DNA from: Halobacteriovoraceae bacterium
GTDB taxonomy: Bacteria; Bdellovibrionota; Bacteriovoracia; Bacteriovoracales; Bacteriovoracaceae
Direction: 5' to 3'
Assembly (NCBI GenBank): GCA_002712005.1
Contig: PASP01000009.1
Span: 116,638 to 180,637 of the forward strand
Length of the DNA stretch: 64,000 nucleotides
Shown here: in pieces, positions 16,287 to 23,553 of the stretch
Position numbering within the stretch: the first letter of the stretch is position 1
Layout of the letters: every line of letters starts with the position of its first letter
Notes under the pieces: model-generated
What the model saw: the letters and a program-made list of their open reading frames with translations, nothing else
The model's database searches: none
Told to the model about the DNA's origin: nothing
Program-made: the position numbers and the translations under genes

Positions 16287-17376
16287 GTATTTTTGGCTAT
16301 TTTCTCTCGTCTTTCTCCTAGGATGTGAAAGTACGTTTAAAAATGGTGAAGAATATGTTCACTATGAAACTCTTCCGCCGGAAGAGCAAGATAATCGTGT
16401 TTATCCCTTAAGTCTTTTACAACTGGATAAGAAAATCGATGTGATTCTGACGATTGATAACTCAGGAAGTATGTCTCCTATTCAGCAAAGTGTGATCGAT
16501 AACGCTAGGCTCTTCTTCAATGAGTTTGCCAAAGCTTCTTATGTGGATTGGAAAATCGGTCTTATTTCAACTGACTGGGAAGAGGATCCTTATCTTGGCT
16601 TTGATCGCTCTTTTGATTCTTCTCTTGTTACACCTAATGATCCTACTTCATTTGATCAAGTGGTTTCTGAATTTCAATACGCAGTAGGGCAGTTAGGTAT
16701 TAGTGGTTCTGCAACAGAGACAACTTTCTTACCCGTTCATTTAAAGCTTGAAGAGTATAAAGGTTCTCATGCTTCACGCCCTTCTTTCTTAAGGGATAAT
16801 GCCCACCTCGTTGTCATTAGTATCACGGATGAAGCCGAGCAATCTATGTCTTTAAGTACATGGGGAGCAAAACCTCCGGGCTACAATCGTAATCTCTATG
16901 AAGCGACTTCTTTCTATAACTTTCTTTCTACCTATATTAACTCTAATAAGATCCTTCGCTTCTACGGTGGGATCCAAAATAGAGAATTTGCAGGTTGTGA
17001 TAGAGATGGTGGATTTGGTGGAGTCAAGTGGGATGATACTGAGTATGCCAAGATCATTAAGATCTCCAATGGCTTCTATGTGCCTGCCTGTTCAAGTCGA
17101 TTTGGATCAGATCTCGCTCGTATTGCAGAAGATATAACTTCCTTAATTGGTAGACCTTCTCTTCTTTTAAGAAGAAGACCTAAGGTGGAAACTCTAAAAG
17201 TATACTATAAAGGTAGACTTCTAAAGCCTGGTCGCGAAGCTGAAGGTGGATTTTGGTACTATGATGAATCTTCTAATACGATTAATTTCTACGGATTAGA
17301 ATTTGTCGATGATATCGAAGCGGATACTTTTGAAATTGATTTCGAAGTAGATGATGGGATTATTCGTCAGTATTAA
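16270..17376 (+). CDS. VWA-domain lipoprotein, CglB-like adhesin candidate
   Basis: Lipoprotein of about 368 residues: MKRRNKYFWLFSLVFLLGC with lipidated Cys19. The start at 16270 is chosen because it gives a clean signal peptide and an AAGG upstream. A von Willebrand A domain follows with an intact MIDAS motif DNSGS (63-67) in VDVILTIDNSGSMSPIQQSV, a strand-helix pattern (WKIGLISTDWEED) and VVISITDEAEQ. Myxococcus CglB is a VWA lipoprotein adhesin that couples the Agl-Glt complex to the substratum, and this is the last gene of an Agl-Glt-like cluster. The C-terminus (RPKVETLKVYYKGRLLKPG, then beta-rich) may form a separate sandwich domain. Metal-dependent surface adhesion is inferred. Confidence 0.85.
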   Translation: MKRRNKYFWLFSLVFLLGCESTFKNGEEYVHYETLPPEEQDNRVYPLSLLQLDKKIDVILTIDNSGSMSPIQQSVIDNARLFFNEFAKASYVDWKIGLISTDWEEDPYLGFDRSFDSSLVTPNDPTSFDQVVSEFQYAVGQLGISGSATETTFLPVHLKLEEYKGSHASRPSFLRDNAHLVVISITDEAEQSMSLSTWGAKPPGYNRNLYEATSFYNFLSTYINSNKILRFYGGIQNREFAGCDRDGGFGGVKWDDTEYAKIIKISNGFYVPACSSRFGSDLARIAEDITSLIGRPSLLLRRRPKVETLKVYYKGRLLKPGREAEGGFWYYDESSNTINFYGLEFVDDIEADTFEIDFEVDDGIIRQY

Positions 17377-17431
17377 TCTTCCTTAGAAGTTTGATTTAAT
17401 TTAATTACTAAACCAATATTTATTTATGTCG

Positions 17432-17477
17432 AAACGTCCTTAAAATAGTGAAGTCATTATTCTAAGGACGTTTTTTT
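17432..17477 (+). terminator. Terminator of gliding cluster that also contains the next gene's Shine-Dalgarno
   Basis: AAACGTCCTTA (17432-17442) pairs perfectly with TAAGGACGTTT (17463-17473), and T7 ends at 17477, directly before the next ATG (17478). It would end the cluster transcript. The right arm holds AAGGA, the only ribosome-binding sequence for the downstream gene, so in read-through RNA that site would be hidden in the stem. Confidence 0.85.
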
Positions 17478-18947
17478 ATGGGAATTCTTAAGAAGGCCAA
17501 GAGTCTCTTATCGGCAGATATCTATAACGATACAAAAGCTTCTGACTATATGTATGGGAGAAAAGGCCCTTGGCCCCAGCCTTGTCCTGTTCATCCCTTT
17601 GGTGAGTCGCCAGCAGTTATTCACGTTCCTTGGTCGGAATGGGCCGATTGGTGGCTTCATATTGGTTCTCGTTATCTCCTTAGCTTAGGTTATACTCCAG
17701 TTGCCTTTTTAAAAGGCCTGTTAAGGCCTGGATTAGAAAAGGTGAGTGATCAAGAGTTCACTGAGTTCTTTGAACGCTCTATGATGTCAAAATTTATCAC
17801 CTCTAAAATTGATGAAGAGGATAAGATTAATTTCGGAAGTTATTGGGAGCAATGGAAAGATAAGTCAAAACTTTATATTGTCGATCTTTCTTGTATTTCT
17901 GTAGTGAAAACTTTTGAAGGCATCTATGCGAGTGCTACCAAAGTATTATTGAATGAAGTTTCACCCTATAAGTATGAAGTCTTGGGAATCTATGTAAAGG
18001 AATCACAAGAAGTCTTTATTCCTTCTGATCAAGGAGCATGGGAATTGGCCAAGTACTATGTGCTGCAAGGGGCTGCTATTGCGGCCACATTGGTGATTCA
18101 TCCGGTTCTTCATTTTCCTTTTGATAGTATTAATGCCATTACTAAGACGGCGCTACCTAAGGAGCATATCTTATTTAAACTGATCTATCCTCATTTAAGA
18201 TTTACTCTTCCCCTTGAAAATGCAGTTCTTAATTTTAAGTCTTCTTTATTGATGAGTAAGGCATGGATGAGCTATGCACCTTATCCTTGGGGTTCAGAGG
18301 GATTGAGGGATCTCTTAGTGGAAGGTTATCGCGGTATAAGAGGAAATGATTCCTATCCGGCGTTTCAATATCCTCTGACTCCGCATAAAGTTCATTCTCA
18401 CTATGGGGATTGGCAAGATCGCTACTACAAAGCTTTCTATTTATTTGTGAGCGATATACTTAAAGATGTAGAAAAGGGAGATATTTTTATTTGGAGATGG
18501 GCCAATTATATTTCTGCCCATGTACCAGGTTTTCCAAATGGGGATGAAATCTTTAAAGAAGATCGCCTGATCAAGGCGGTGGCCATGTATCTGTGGAATG
18601 TCTCCGTTGCTCATTCTGTAGATCACTACAATTATGGAAATATGGATATTCGAAAAGTTCCTCTGAGAATTCGTCAGGCTCCACCCCATAAAGGAGTTGA
18701 TTTAATGGATAGAAAGAAGCTCACAAAATTTTGGGACTATGGAAAATATGAGATGGCCCGTATTCTTTTCTTCAGGGCCAATGAGGTGACGTGCTTAATA
18801 GATTGTCAGTATGACTTTCAAGAAGAGCATCTACAAAGTCGAGTGGCCCAATTTAAAAGTCATCTTCATCAAATTGACATAGAGACAAAAGAAGAGGGAA
18901 TTCAATTTATCCCCCTGAGTAAAATTGCAGCGAGTATTCAATACTAA
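17478..18947 (+). CDS. Divergent lipoxygenase-family protein
   Basis: This 489-residue protein has no signal peptide. Its C-terminal half follows the lipoxygenase (LOX) catalytic domain: AWELAKYYVLQGAAIAATLV leads to a His pair (H208-PVL-H212), then HILFKLIYPHLRFTL, which closely matches the LOX HP(I/L)xKLLxPHxRxT block. A second pair H379-SVD-H383 is followed by a PLRIRQAPP stretch like the LOX (R/L)RxxPP. The first pair has three spacers, as in fungal Mn-LOX, rather than the usual four. His at the fourth ligand resembles mammalian 15-LOX. The C-terminus (SKIAASIQY) offers Ile487 as a possible terminal ligand. It would be about 100-200 residues shorter than typical LOX and lacks a PLAT domain. 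It would dioxygenate polyunsaturated fatty acids; the activity is unproven. Confidence 0.72.
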   Translation: MGILKKAKSLLSADIYNDTKASDYMYGRKGPWPQPCPVHPFGESPAVIHVPWSEWADWWLHIGSRYLLSLGYTPVAFLKGLLRPGLEKVSDQEFTEFFERSMMSKFITSKIDEEDKINFGSYWEQWKDKSKLYIVDLSCISVVKTFEGIYASATKVLLNEVSPYKYEVLGIYVKESQEVFIPSDQGAWELAKYYVLQGAAIAATLVIHPVLHFPFDSINAITKTALPKEHILFKLIYPHLRFTLPLENAVLNFKSSLLMSKAWMSYAPYPWGSEGLRDLLVEGYRGIRGNDSYPAFQYPLTPHKVHSHYGDWQDRYYKAFYLFVSDILKDVEKGDIFIWRWANYISAHVPGFPNGDEIFKEDRLIKAVAMYLWNVSVAHSVDHYNYGNMDIRKVPLRIRQAPPHKGVDLMDRKKLTKFWDYGKYEMARILFFRANEVTCLIDCQYDFQEEHLQSRVAQFKSHLHQIDIETKEEGIQFIPLSKIAASIQY

Positions 18948-19294
18948 GCTAGCGCTCCAAGAAGGATCTCAAAGTTAGGAGGCTTAGGATAGACAGTCTC
19001 TACGAGATGATGAATTTCATGGGAAGGATCAAAGTTTTTAACAAAACCCGTGATCATATACGCTTTTTTGGGGGCAAAGCTTTGGTTTTTTAGTTTTTGG
19101 AGAAGTTGAATCCCATTCATATTGGGCATCTCTAAGTCGGTAAAGATGATATCAATTTTTTCTCTTTTACATATATCTAAGGCCATATGGGCATGAGTGG
19201 CCATGAAGTAATTATGTTCAGGAGCAAGATTTTCTAATTCAAGCAGGTAGAGCTCTAAGATATCGGGCTCATCATCACAAAAGAGGATATTCAT
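18944..19294 (-). CDS. Single-domain response regulator (CheY-like receiver)
   Basis: This 116-residue stand-alone receiver domain has the acidic pair D7/D8, phospho-acceptor D53 in IDIIFTDLEMPNMNG, switch Thr82 in AYMITGF and Lys104 in YPKPP. There is no output domain, so it would signal by protein contact, as CheY does. The stop overlaps the stop of the convergent lipoxygenase gene (18944-18947), leaving no room for a terminator. The nearest histidine kinase is far away (38.6 kb), so the partner is unknown. Confidence 0.9.
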   Translation of the reverse strand: MNILFCDDEPDILELYLLELENLAPEHNYFMATHAHMALDICKREKIDIIFTDLEMPNMNGIQLLQKLKNQSFAPKKAYMITGFVKNFDPSHEIHHLVETVYPKPPNFEILLGALA

Positions 19295-19348
19295 TGATTT
19301 CTATTCCTTCGATGGAGGTTCTAAACAATATTATTCTATAACGTAATT

Positions 19349-20515
19349 TTATTCAATAGTGGTAGAATCGTATTCTTTTGGAGGATTTGTTTCAAAGGCG
19401 AAGGCCGGCAGGATACTGGTGATAATAGTGTAGATAAAAAGTCCTGTAATGAGAGAGGAGTCCACATGATATTTTTCAAGCAAAATAGAAGAGATAACAA
19501 GTCCGAAAATAAGAGTGGGCATAAGGCTTAACGAAATTTTCCAAGGAGAATAAACTTCTCGCCCTAAGAAGTTGATCGTGGTGAAGTTGGTAAAATAGAA
19601 GCGCAGGGGAATGAGGTATAAAGAGAGAAAGAGTCCAATAACGATTCCCTCCTTTGTAAGGATATCCAAAGAAAGCTTAAGTCCTGATTTATAGAAATAG
19701 AAAGGAATAAAGATCCCAAAGAACACAGAAAGGGATTCAAAGATATTCTTATCTTCCTTCTCATCCATAAAGTGTTTAAATCTTCCTGCAACAATTCCTA
19801 CGATAAAAGCACCGACTAAATAGTAGGTTCCAATTTTCTTAGTGATAACTCCACACAAGAGCGCCAAGATAATAAGAAACGCCACTTCAGATTTTGGGGC
19901 ATAGGGAGCGATATAGCGAATGAAGAGTTTAAAGACGATAGGAAGTCCAAACAAAAGGGTGACAAGGACAGCAATGGAGATAAGCAAACTTTTCAGATCC
20001 TGAGACTGCATAGCAAAGAAGAGCACGAGGACGGCCATCATTTCTTCTGAAATGGACTTAGAGCTGATCCAATACTTTTGGGAACGAGTCAGTTTGTAGG
20101 AATCCAAAGAGTTGAGAATGAAACCTGTGGAAGGAGTAAGAATCCCAAGAGAGAATATAACGGCCAAGCGAAATTCTAATTCAAAATAGTATTGAATCGC
20201 AAAGGAGAGCAGGAAGATAATCAAGAGGGCCACGCTTAGATGCTTGAGCAAGGGAAGTTTATTTTCTTTGAGTTCATCGACTTTGACTTCCATACCAGCA
20301 AAGAGGAAGAGAGAAGTAATCCCTAGGCGAGAGAGGAGGAGAATCAACTGATCATGTCTGAGTTCAGGATAGAGGGAAGAGGTGAGAATCCCTAAGCTTA
20401 AGCAAGTGATTCCCACCGGCACTTTAAAGCGCTGGATAATCTTCGGTAAAATCAATACCGAAGAGAAAATGATTAAATATTGAATCTCATGACCAAAGTC
20501 TAACATCTCAATCAT
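19349..20515 (-). CDS. Cation:proton antiporter, CPA2 family
   Basis: This polytopic inner-membrane protein of 388 residues has about 12 hydrophobic segments. The N-terminal LILPKIIQRFKVPVGITCLSLGI and LGITSLFLFAGMEVKVDELK blocks are typical of Na+/H+ exchanger (KefB/CPA2-like) proteins. Later, KKIGTYYLVGAFIVGIVAGR matches the conserved helix region of this family. No RCK/TrkA-N regulatory domain is attached. It would exchange Na+ or K+ for protons; the ion is unknown. A second ATG three codons in is an equally possible start. Confidence 0.88.
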   Translation of the reverse strand: MIEMLDFGHEIQYLIIFSSVLILPKIIQRFKVPVGITCLSLGILTSSLYPELRHDQLILLLSRLGITSLFLFAGMEVKVDELKENKLPLLKHLSVALLIIFLLSFAIQYYFELEFRLAVIFSLGILTPSTGFILNSLDSYKLTRSQKYWISSKSISEEMMAVLVLFFAMQSQDLKSLLISIAVLVTLLFGLPIVFKLFIRYIAPYAPKSEVAFLIILALLCGVITKKIGTYYLVGAFIVGIVAGRFKHFMDEKEDKNIFESLSVFFGIFIPFYFYKSGLKLSLDILTKEGIVIGLFLSLYLIPLRFYFTNFTTINFLGREVYSPWKISLSLMPTLIFGLVISSILLEKYHVDSSLITGLFIYTIITSILPAFAFETNPPKEYDSTTIE

Positions 20516-20576
20516 TATACTTTGGCCATGAATCGGGGGAGTCTCAAGGCCTAGGGGATTAAATATAGAATTGAGG

Positions 20577-20864
20577 CTAAGTCCTTAATTTTAGGAATTG
20601 CTCGATGAAGGAGATTTGATCGCACTTATCTTCGTAGATTCCGTCATTATCGATTCCGTTTTTGTAAATTCCCTCGCCATTTTCAGAATGGAAGGTGTTT
20701 TCGGGAATGATTTCTTGAAGATCTTCGAGGTAGAAAGCCTCATGAAGAAGACGGGTGATAACCCCTCTGAAGCCCACTAGAGGCATGTCTGAAGAGCTCT
20801 GAGTTGGGTTCGCCTGAGAATAAGTAGATGCAGAAGAAGAGTGTGTTGTGTGTGCTAAGTTCAT
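20577..20864 (-). CDS. Small hypothetical protein
   Basis: This 95-residue protein has a good GGGAGG Shine-Dalgarno. The N-terminal third is low-complexity and rich in Ser/Thr (HTTHSSSASTYSQANPTQSS). The remainder is acidic with a helix-like LLHEAFYLEDLQEIIPEN and a Gly/Asn/Asp stretch (NGEGIYKNGIDNDGIYED). No signal peptide or known family was recognised. It lies 61 bases upstream of the antiporter and may be co-transcribed with it. Confidence 0.6.
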   Translation of the reverse strand: MNLAHTTHSSSASTYSQANPTQSSSDMPLVGFRGVITRLLHEAFYLEDLQEIIPENTFHSENGEGIYKNGIDNDGIYEDKCDQISFIEQFLKLRT

Positions 20865-20890
20865 TATTCAAACCTCCCTGTATGGTGAAA

Positions 20891-21023
20891 ATGAAGCCTA
20901 TTAAATATTATTTTTTCTTCAAAGTTGGTCTAATTCTGGACGCGACTCAAAGAGAAAATTCTTCATAAAATTTATTCATTTTTTGCAGGATTAATTGGCA
21001 ATACTCGCTAGAGTATTGTTTTT
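20891..21023 (+). terminator. Plus-strand terminator preceded only by a tiny ORF; possible small transcript
   Basis: CAATACTC (20999-21006) and GAGTATTG (21011-21018) form a perfect 8-bp stem with a GCTA loop and T5 after it, oriented for plus-strand transcription. No plus-strand gene lies upstream within 1.9 kb. The only ORF leading into it is 25 codons (20891-20968, MKPIKYYFFFKVGLILDATQ...). This suggests an unannotated small RNA or micropeptide transcript starting inside 20865-20890. Confidence 0.45.
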
Positions 21024-21087
21024 CCAACTAACGTAAAATTAGAATAACTTACGCATAACTTGCGCACAAGTCGCATGGCGAAAATAT

Positions 21088-21633
21088 TTAGGAATAAAAA
21101 CGAGAAAAGTTAAAAAGCTCATCCATAACCTTGCCTACCTGATTTCCCTCGGCCAAATGGTGGGCATAGTGAAGATGCATGCACTTGATATGGTCAAAAT
21201 CATGAATCCCCCCAATACCCGTGGTACGAATGATTTCCGCCATCGGCTCAGGGATCTTATCCCAACTAATGCCTACTTCTTCTAGAAGAGCAATTCGATG
21301 GTCACGGTAGCGTTCATGGTCAGCTTTCAAGGCCTTGAGATTGTCCGAGTCCTTAGAAAAATATTCTCTTTCCAGTTTTCCTACCCAACCTTCTTTTTCG
21401 ATATGAGAAATTTCTTTTTTTAAGATTGGGCAAGTGAGCCAGTAGAGAGTAGGAAAGGGAGCCCCTTTGACCCAAGGTATGACTTGGATAACCATGGGAT
21501 GTTTCTTCTGGGGATGATATTTTACGACTTTATAGAGTCCATGAGGAGCTCTACCGATCAATTCCTTCGTTTGATCCCAATCAGATTGGGAATAAAGAGA
21601 TTTATATTCTTCCATGGGAGCTTTCTTTACCAC
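21088..21633 (-). CDS. DUF501 family protein
   Basis: This conserved protein of unknown function, 181-182 residues depending on start, has characteristic blocks PHGLYKVVKYHPQKKHPMVI, PFPTLYWLTCPILKKEISHI, the helical middle with RYRDHRIALLE, and the C-terminal GGIHDFDHIKCMHLHYAHHL with His/Cys residues that could bind metal. A GTG at 21633 overlaps the upstream DUF523 stop by one base and has GAGGA ahead, so translational coupling is likely. An ATG at 21615 is the alternative start. DUF501 is often encoded near ppx/gppA or cell-division genes in other bacteria, but not here. Confidence 0.8.
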   Translation of the reverse strand: MVKKAPMEEYKSLYSQSDWDQTKELIGRAPHGLYKVVKYHPQKKHPMVIQVIPWVKGAPFPTLYWLTCPILKKEISHIEKEGWVGKLEREYFSKDSDNLKALKADHERYRDHRIALLEEVGISWDKIPEPMAEIIRTTGIGGIHDFDHIKCMHLHYAHHLAEGNQVGKVMDELFNFSRFYS

Positions 21634-22043
21634 TAGTTCCTCGCTTCTACTTCTATCCCTTTCTCTTTTAAGAGTCGGGAGAATTCTCCATCCCCATGAC
21701 GAAGTTTTCCTGAAAAACTTCCATCGTAGATTTGGTCGACACCACACATGGGTGATTTACTTTTAAGAATTGCTTTATTGATTTCGCCCAAGCTTTTGGC
21801 CAAATCATAAGCTCTCTTAGCCCCTAATTTATATTCTTGGGTTACATCTTGTCCGGTTTGCGTTTTGTAAAATAGGCCCTGCTTTTCTGCTGGAGTGCGC
21901 GGAGTTGGGAGACCCCCTAGCTCTTCCGGGCACACGGCGATGGCCTCACCGTCATCCACGAGCTTCTTTAAGTCAATTCTCAATTGATCTTTACCGTCAT
22001 AGCGACAAGCTACACCAGTTAAACAGGCACTAATTACTAACAT
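21633..22043 (-). CDS. DUF523 family protein
   Basis: This 136-residue member of DUF523 has an N-terminal VISACLTGVACRYDGK (the SxCLxGxxxRYDG signature), then ICPEELGGLPTPRTPAE-like sequence (here AVCPEELGGLPTPRTPAE) and LKSKSPMCGVDQIYDGSFSG. These Cys-containing motifs are the family hallmark; biochemical function is unknown. It is coupled by a one-base overlap to the DUF501 gene. In some bacteria DUF523 is fused to DUF1722, which is absent here. Confidence 0.9.
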   Translation of the reverse strand: MLVISACLTGVACRYDGKDQLRIDLKKLVDDGEAIAVCPEELGGLPTPRTPAEKQGLFYKTQTGQDVTQEYKLGAKRAYDLAKSLGEINKAILKSKSPMCGVDQIYDGSFSGKLRHGDGEFSRLLKEKGIEVEARN

Positions 22044-22089
22044 GGAGGGCTTATAGCATAATAATTGACCCTAGTTCAATCGTAGGGAC

Positions 22090-22845
22090 CTAGTTTATAA
22101 ATTTTAACCGGATATGGCCTAGACTTAGGGGTTCAGGGAGGGGAGTTTTCTTCGTCTTCACTTCAACAAAATCTATGAAGCCCTTTCCACTAAAGAGGGG
22201 GGTATCAAAGGAGAGTTGAGACTCTCTTGCTCCAGATAGGGTGAGAATCTTGACCCACTTCGAAGTTTCACCAAAGGGGCGCAGTCCCACCTCTGCCAAA
22301 GCGTAGGCACCATTATCATGGGTGAGGACTTCATCGGAGTCTTGAGGCTGATAAGCATTGTCTATAAAGGTGAGGTGAGCATAGGGAGACTCCGAGGGAA
22401 AAGAGAGCCATTCATAGCGTGGATACTTTTGATATTGAGATGAGATCGACTCTTTTTTTAAAGATTTCTGGATTTGATCTAGGGAGTAGGGCATACCCTC
22501 AAGGGTGATGGTCAAACCGATTGGCCTATCGTTCATGCGTTTTTCATACCACTTCGCTAGCTCTCCATAGGTTGAGCTATCTTTTGAGTTCAAGGAGACG
22601 AGTTGTAAATACTGACCATTTTTAAGTTTAATTGATTGAACTCTTAGGCCTCTTTGAAATCCTTCTTTGTAGAGATGAGACTTCTTTAGGGTAAAGCCCG
22701 CCTTAGAAAGTTTCTCGGCCACTTGCTCCAAGTCCTTTACAGCAATGCTGAAATAGGCCACACGAGTGGTACGGGAATTTGGCCACGAAGAAAAAGAAGC
22801 TAGGGATACGACTAAGACTAAAGCTAAAAAGAAGAGCTTCTTCAT
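22090..22845 (-). CDS. Exported VOC/glyoxalase-like protein
   Basis: This 251-residue protein has a signal peptide (MKKLFFLALVLVVSLASFSS). The mature part starts with a VOC-like strand-helix pattern (RVAYFSIAVKDLEQVAEKLS, AGFTLKKSHLYKEGF, YLQLVSLNS) that resembles Glyoxalase_3-type domains, with a second copy near YAHLTFIDNAYQP. The usual metal-binding His/Glu set is not obvious, so it may not be an enzyme. It is next to, and co-oriented with, the split hydroxyacyl-CoA dehydrogenase genes, 9 bases downstream. Confidence 0.6.
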   Translation of the reverse strand: MKKLFFLALVLVVSLASFSSWPNSRTTRVAYFSIAVKDLEQVAEKLSKAGFTLKKSHLYKEGFQRGLRVQSIKLKNGQYLQLVSLNSKDSSTYGELAKWYEKRMNDRPIGLTITLEGMPYSLDQIQKSLKKESISSQYQKYPRYEWLSFPSESPYAHLTFIDNAYQPQDSDEVLTHDNGAYALAEVGLRPFGETSKWVKILTLSGARESQLSFDTPLFSGKGFIDFVEVKTKKTPLPEPLSLGHIRLKFIN

Positions 22846-22854
22846 GATTTCCCT

Positions 22855-23553
22855 CTATTTAAGAGACTCTCTCATAAGGAGGGGAGCACTTCTATAACGG
22901 GGATCTCCTGTTTGAGAATGCAGTGACTGAAGGAGCATAAGGATCGGTTTGATTCCTATTTTCTTACTCCAGGCAAATAAGCCGTGTGGATAATTTACTC
23001 CAAAACTCATGGCCTGATCCATATCTTCTCTTGTGGCCAATTCGTCTTCTAAAGCAAAATAGGCTTCATTGATGAGCGTGCTTACCGTTCTGGGGTAGGT
23101 GAAACCATGACCAGCAGAAGATACATTATACGAACTTAACTCAAGGGCGCTTAAGATTTTTTCAAGATCTGAGAGCACTCTTTCTTCCGTCGTCGACTTC
23201 GAATAAACTTCTACCTTCTTCTTAGGAGAGTAAAAAGATAGACTGCAAACGGCCGTGAGTGATTCATATTTTTCGCAAAGAAATTCTCCCCAATTGCAGG
23301 TGGTATCTGAGACTACTTGGTAGCGAGAAGTTAGCTTTTCTAGCCAAGTATCTTTGAGAGAATCTGATAAGAGTGTGAAGTCGAAAATATATTCAGTATC
23401 GGAAGAAAGAGAATCTAAGAAATTATGGAGATGGTCATGGGAGAAGTCCTTATCTCTATTACTTTGGAGACAGTGAGTCTGAAATGGCCCTTTTAAATTT
23501 TTAAATTCTAAGGCCAAGGGATGACTTTGATTGTAGATAATATTAATACTCAT
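22855..23553 (-). CDS. Protein with a solitary 3-hydroxyacyl-CoA dehydrogenase C-terminal domain
   Basis: Protein of about 232 residues. Residues from about 150 (GHGFTYPRTVSTLINEAYFA, then LATREDMDQAMSFGVNYPHG) match the 3HCDH C-terminal helical domain, including the DxAMxxGxNxPxGP-like motif. The first 140 residues lack a recognisable GxGxxG Rossmann motif and may be a decayed nucleotide-binding domain. The start at 23553 overlaps the upstream dehydrogenase by 11 bases (ATGAGTATTAA), which indicates translational coupling. Together the two proteins correspond to a PaaH-type enzyme with duplicated C-terminal domains, split into two chains. Confidence 0.75.
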   Translation of the reverse strand: MSINIIYNQSHPLALEFKNLKGPFQTHCLQSNRDKDFSHDHLHNFLDSLSSDTEYIFDFTLLSDSLKDTWLEKLTSRYQVVSDTTCNWGEFLCEKYESLTAVCSLSFYSPKKKVEVYSKSTTEERVLSDLEKILSALELSSYNVSSAGHGFTYPRTVSTLINEAYFALEDELATREDMDQAMSFGVNYPHGLFAWSKKIGIKPILMLLQSLHSQTGDPRYRSAPLLMRESLK

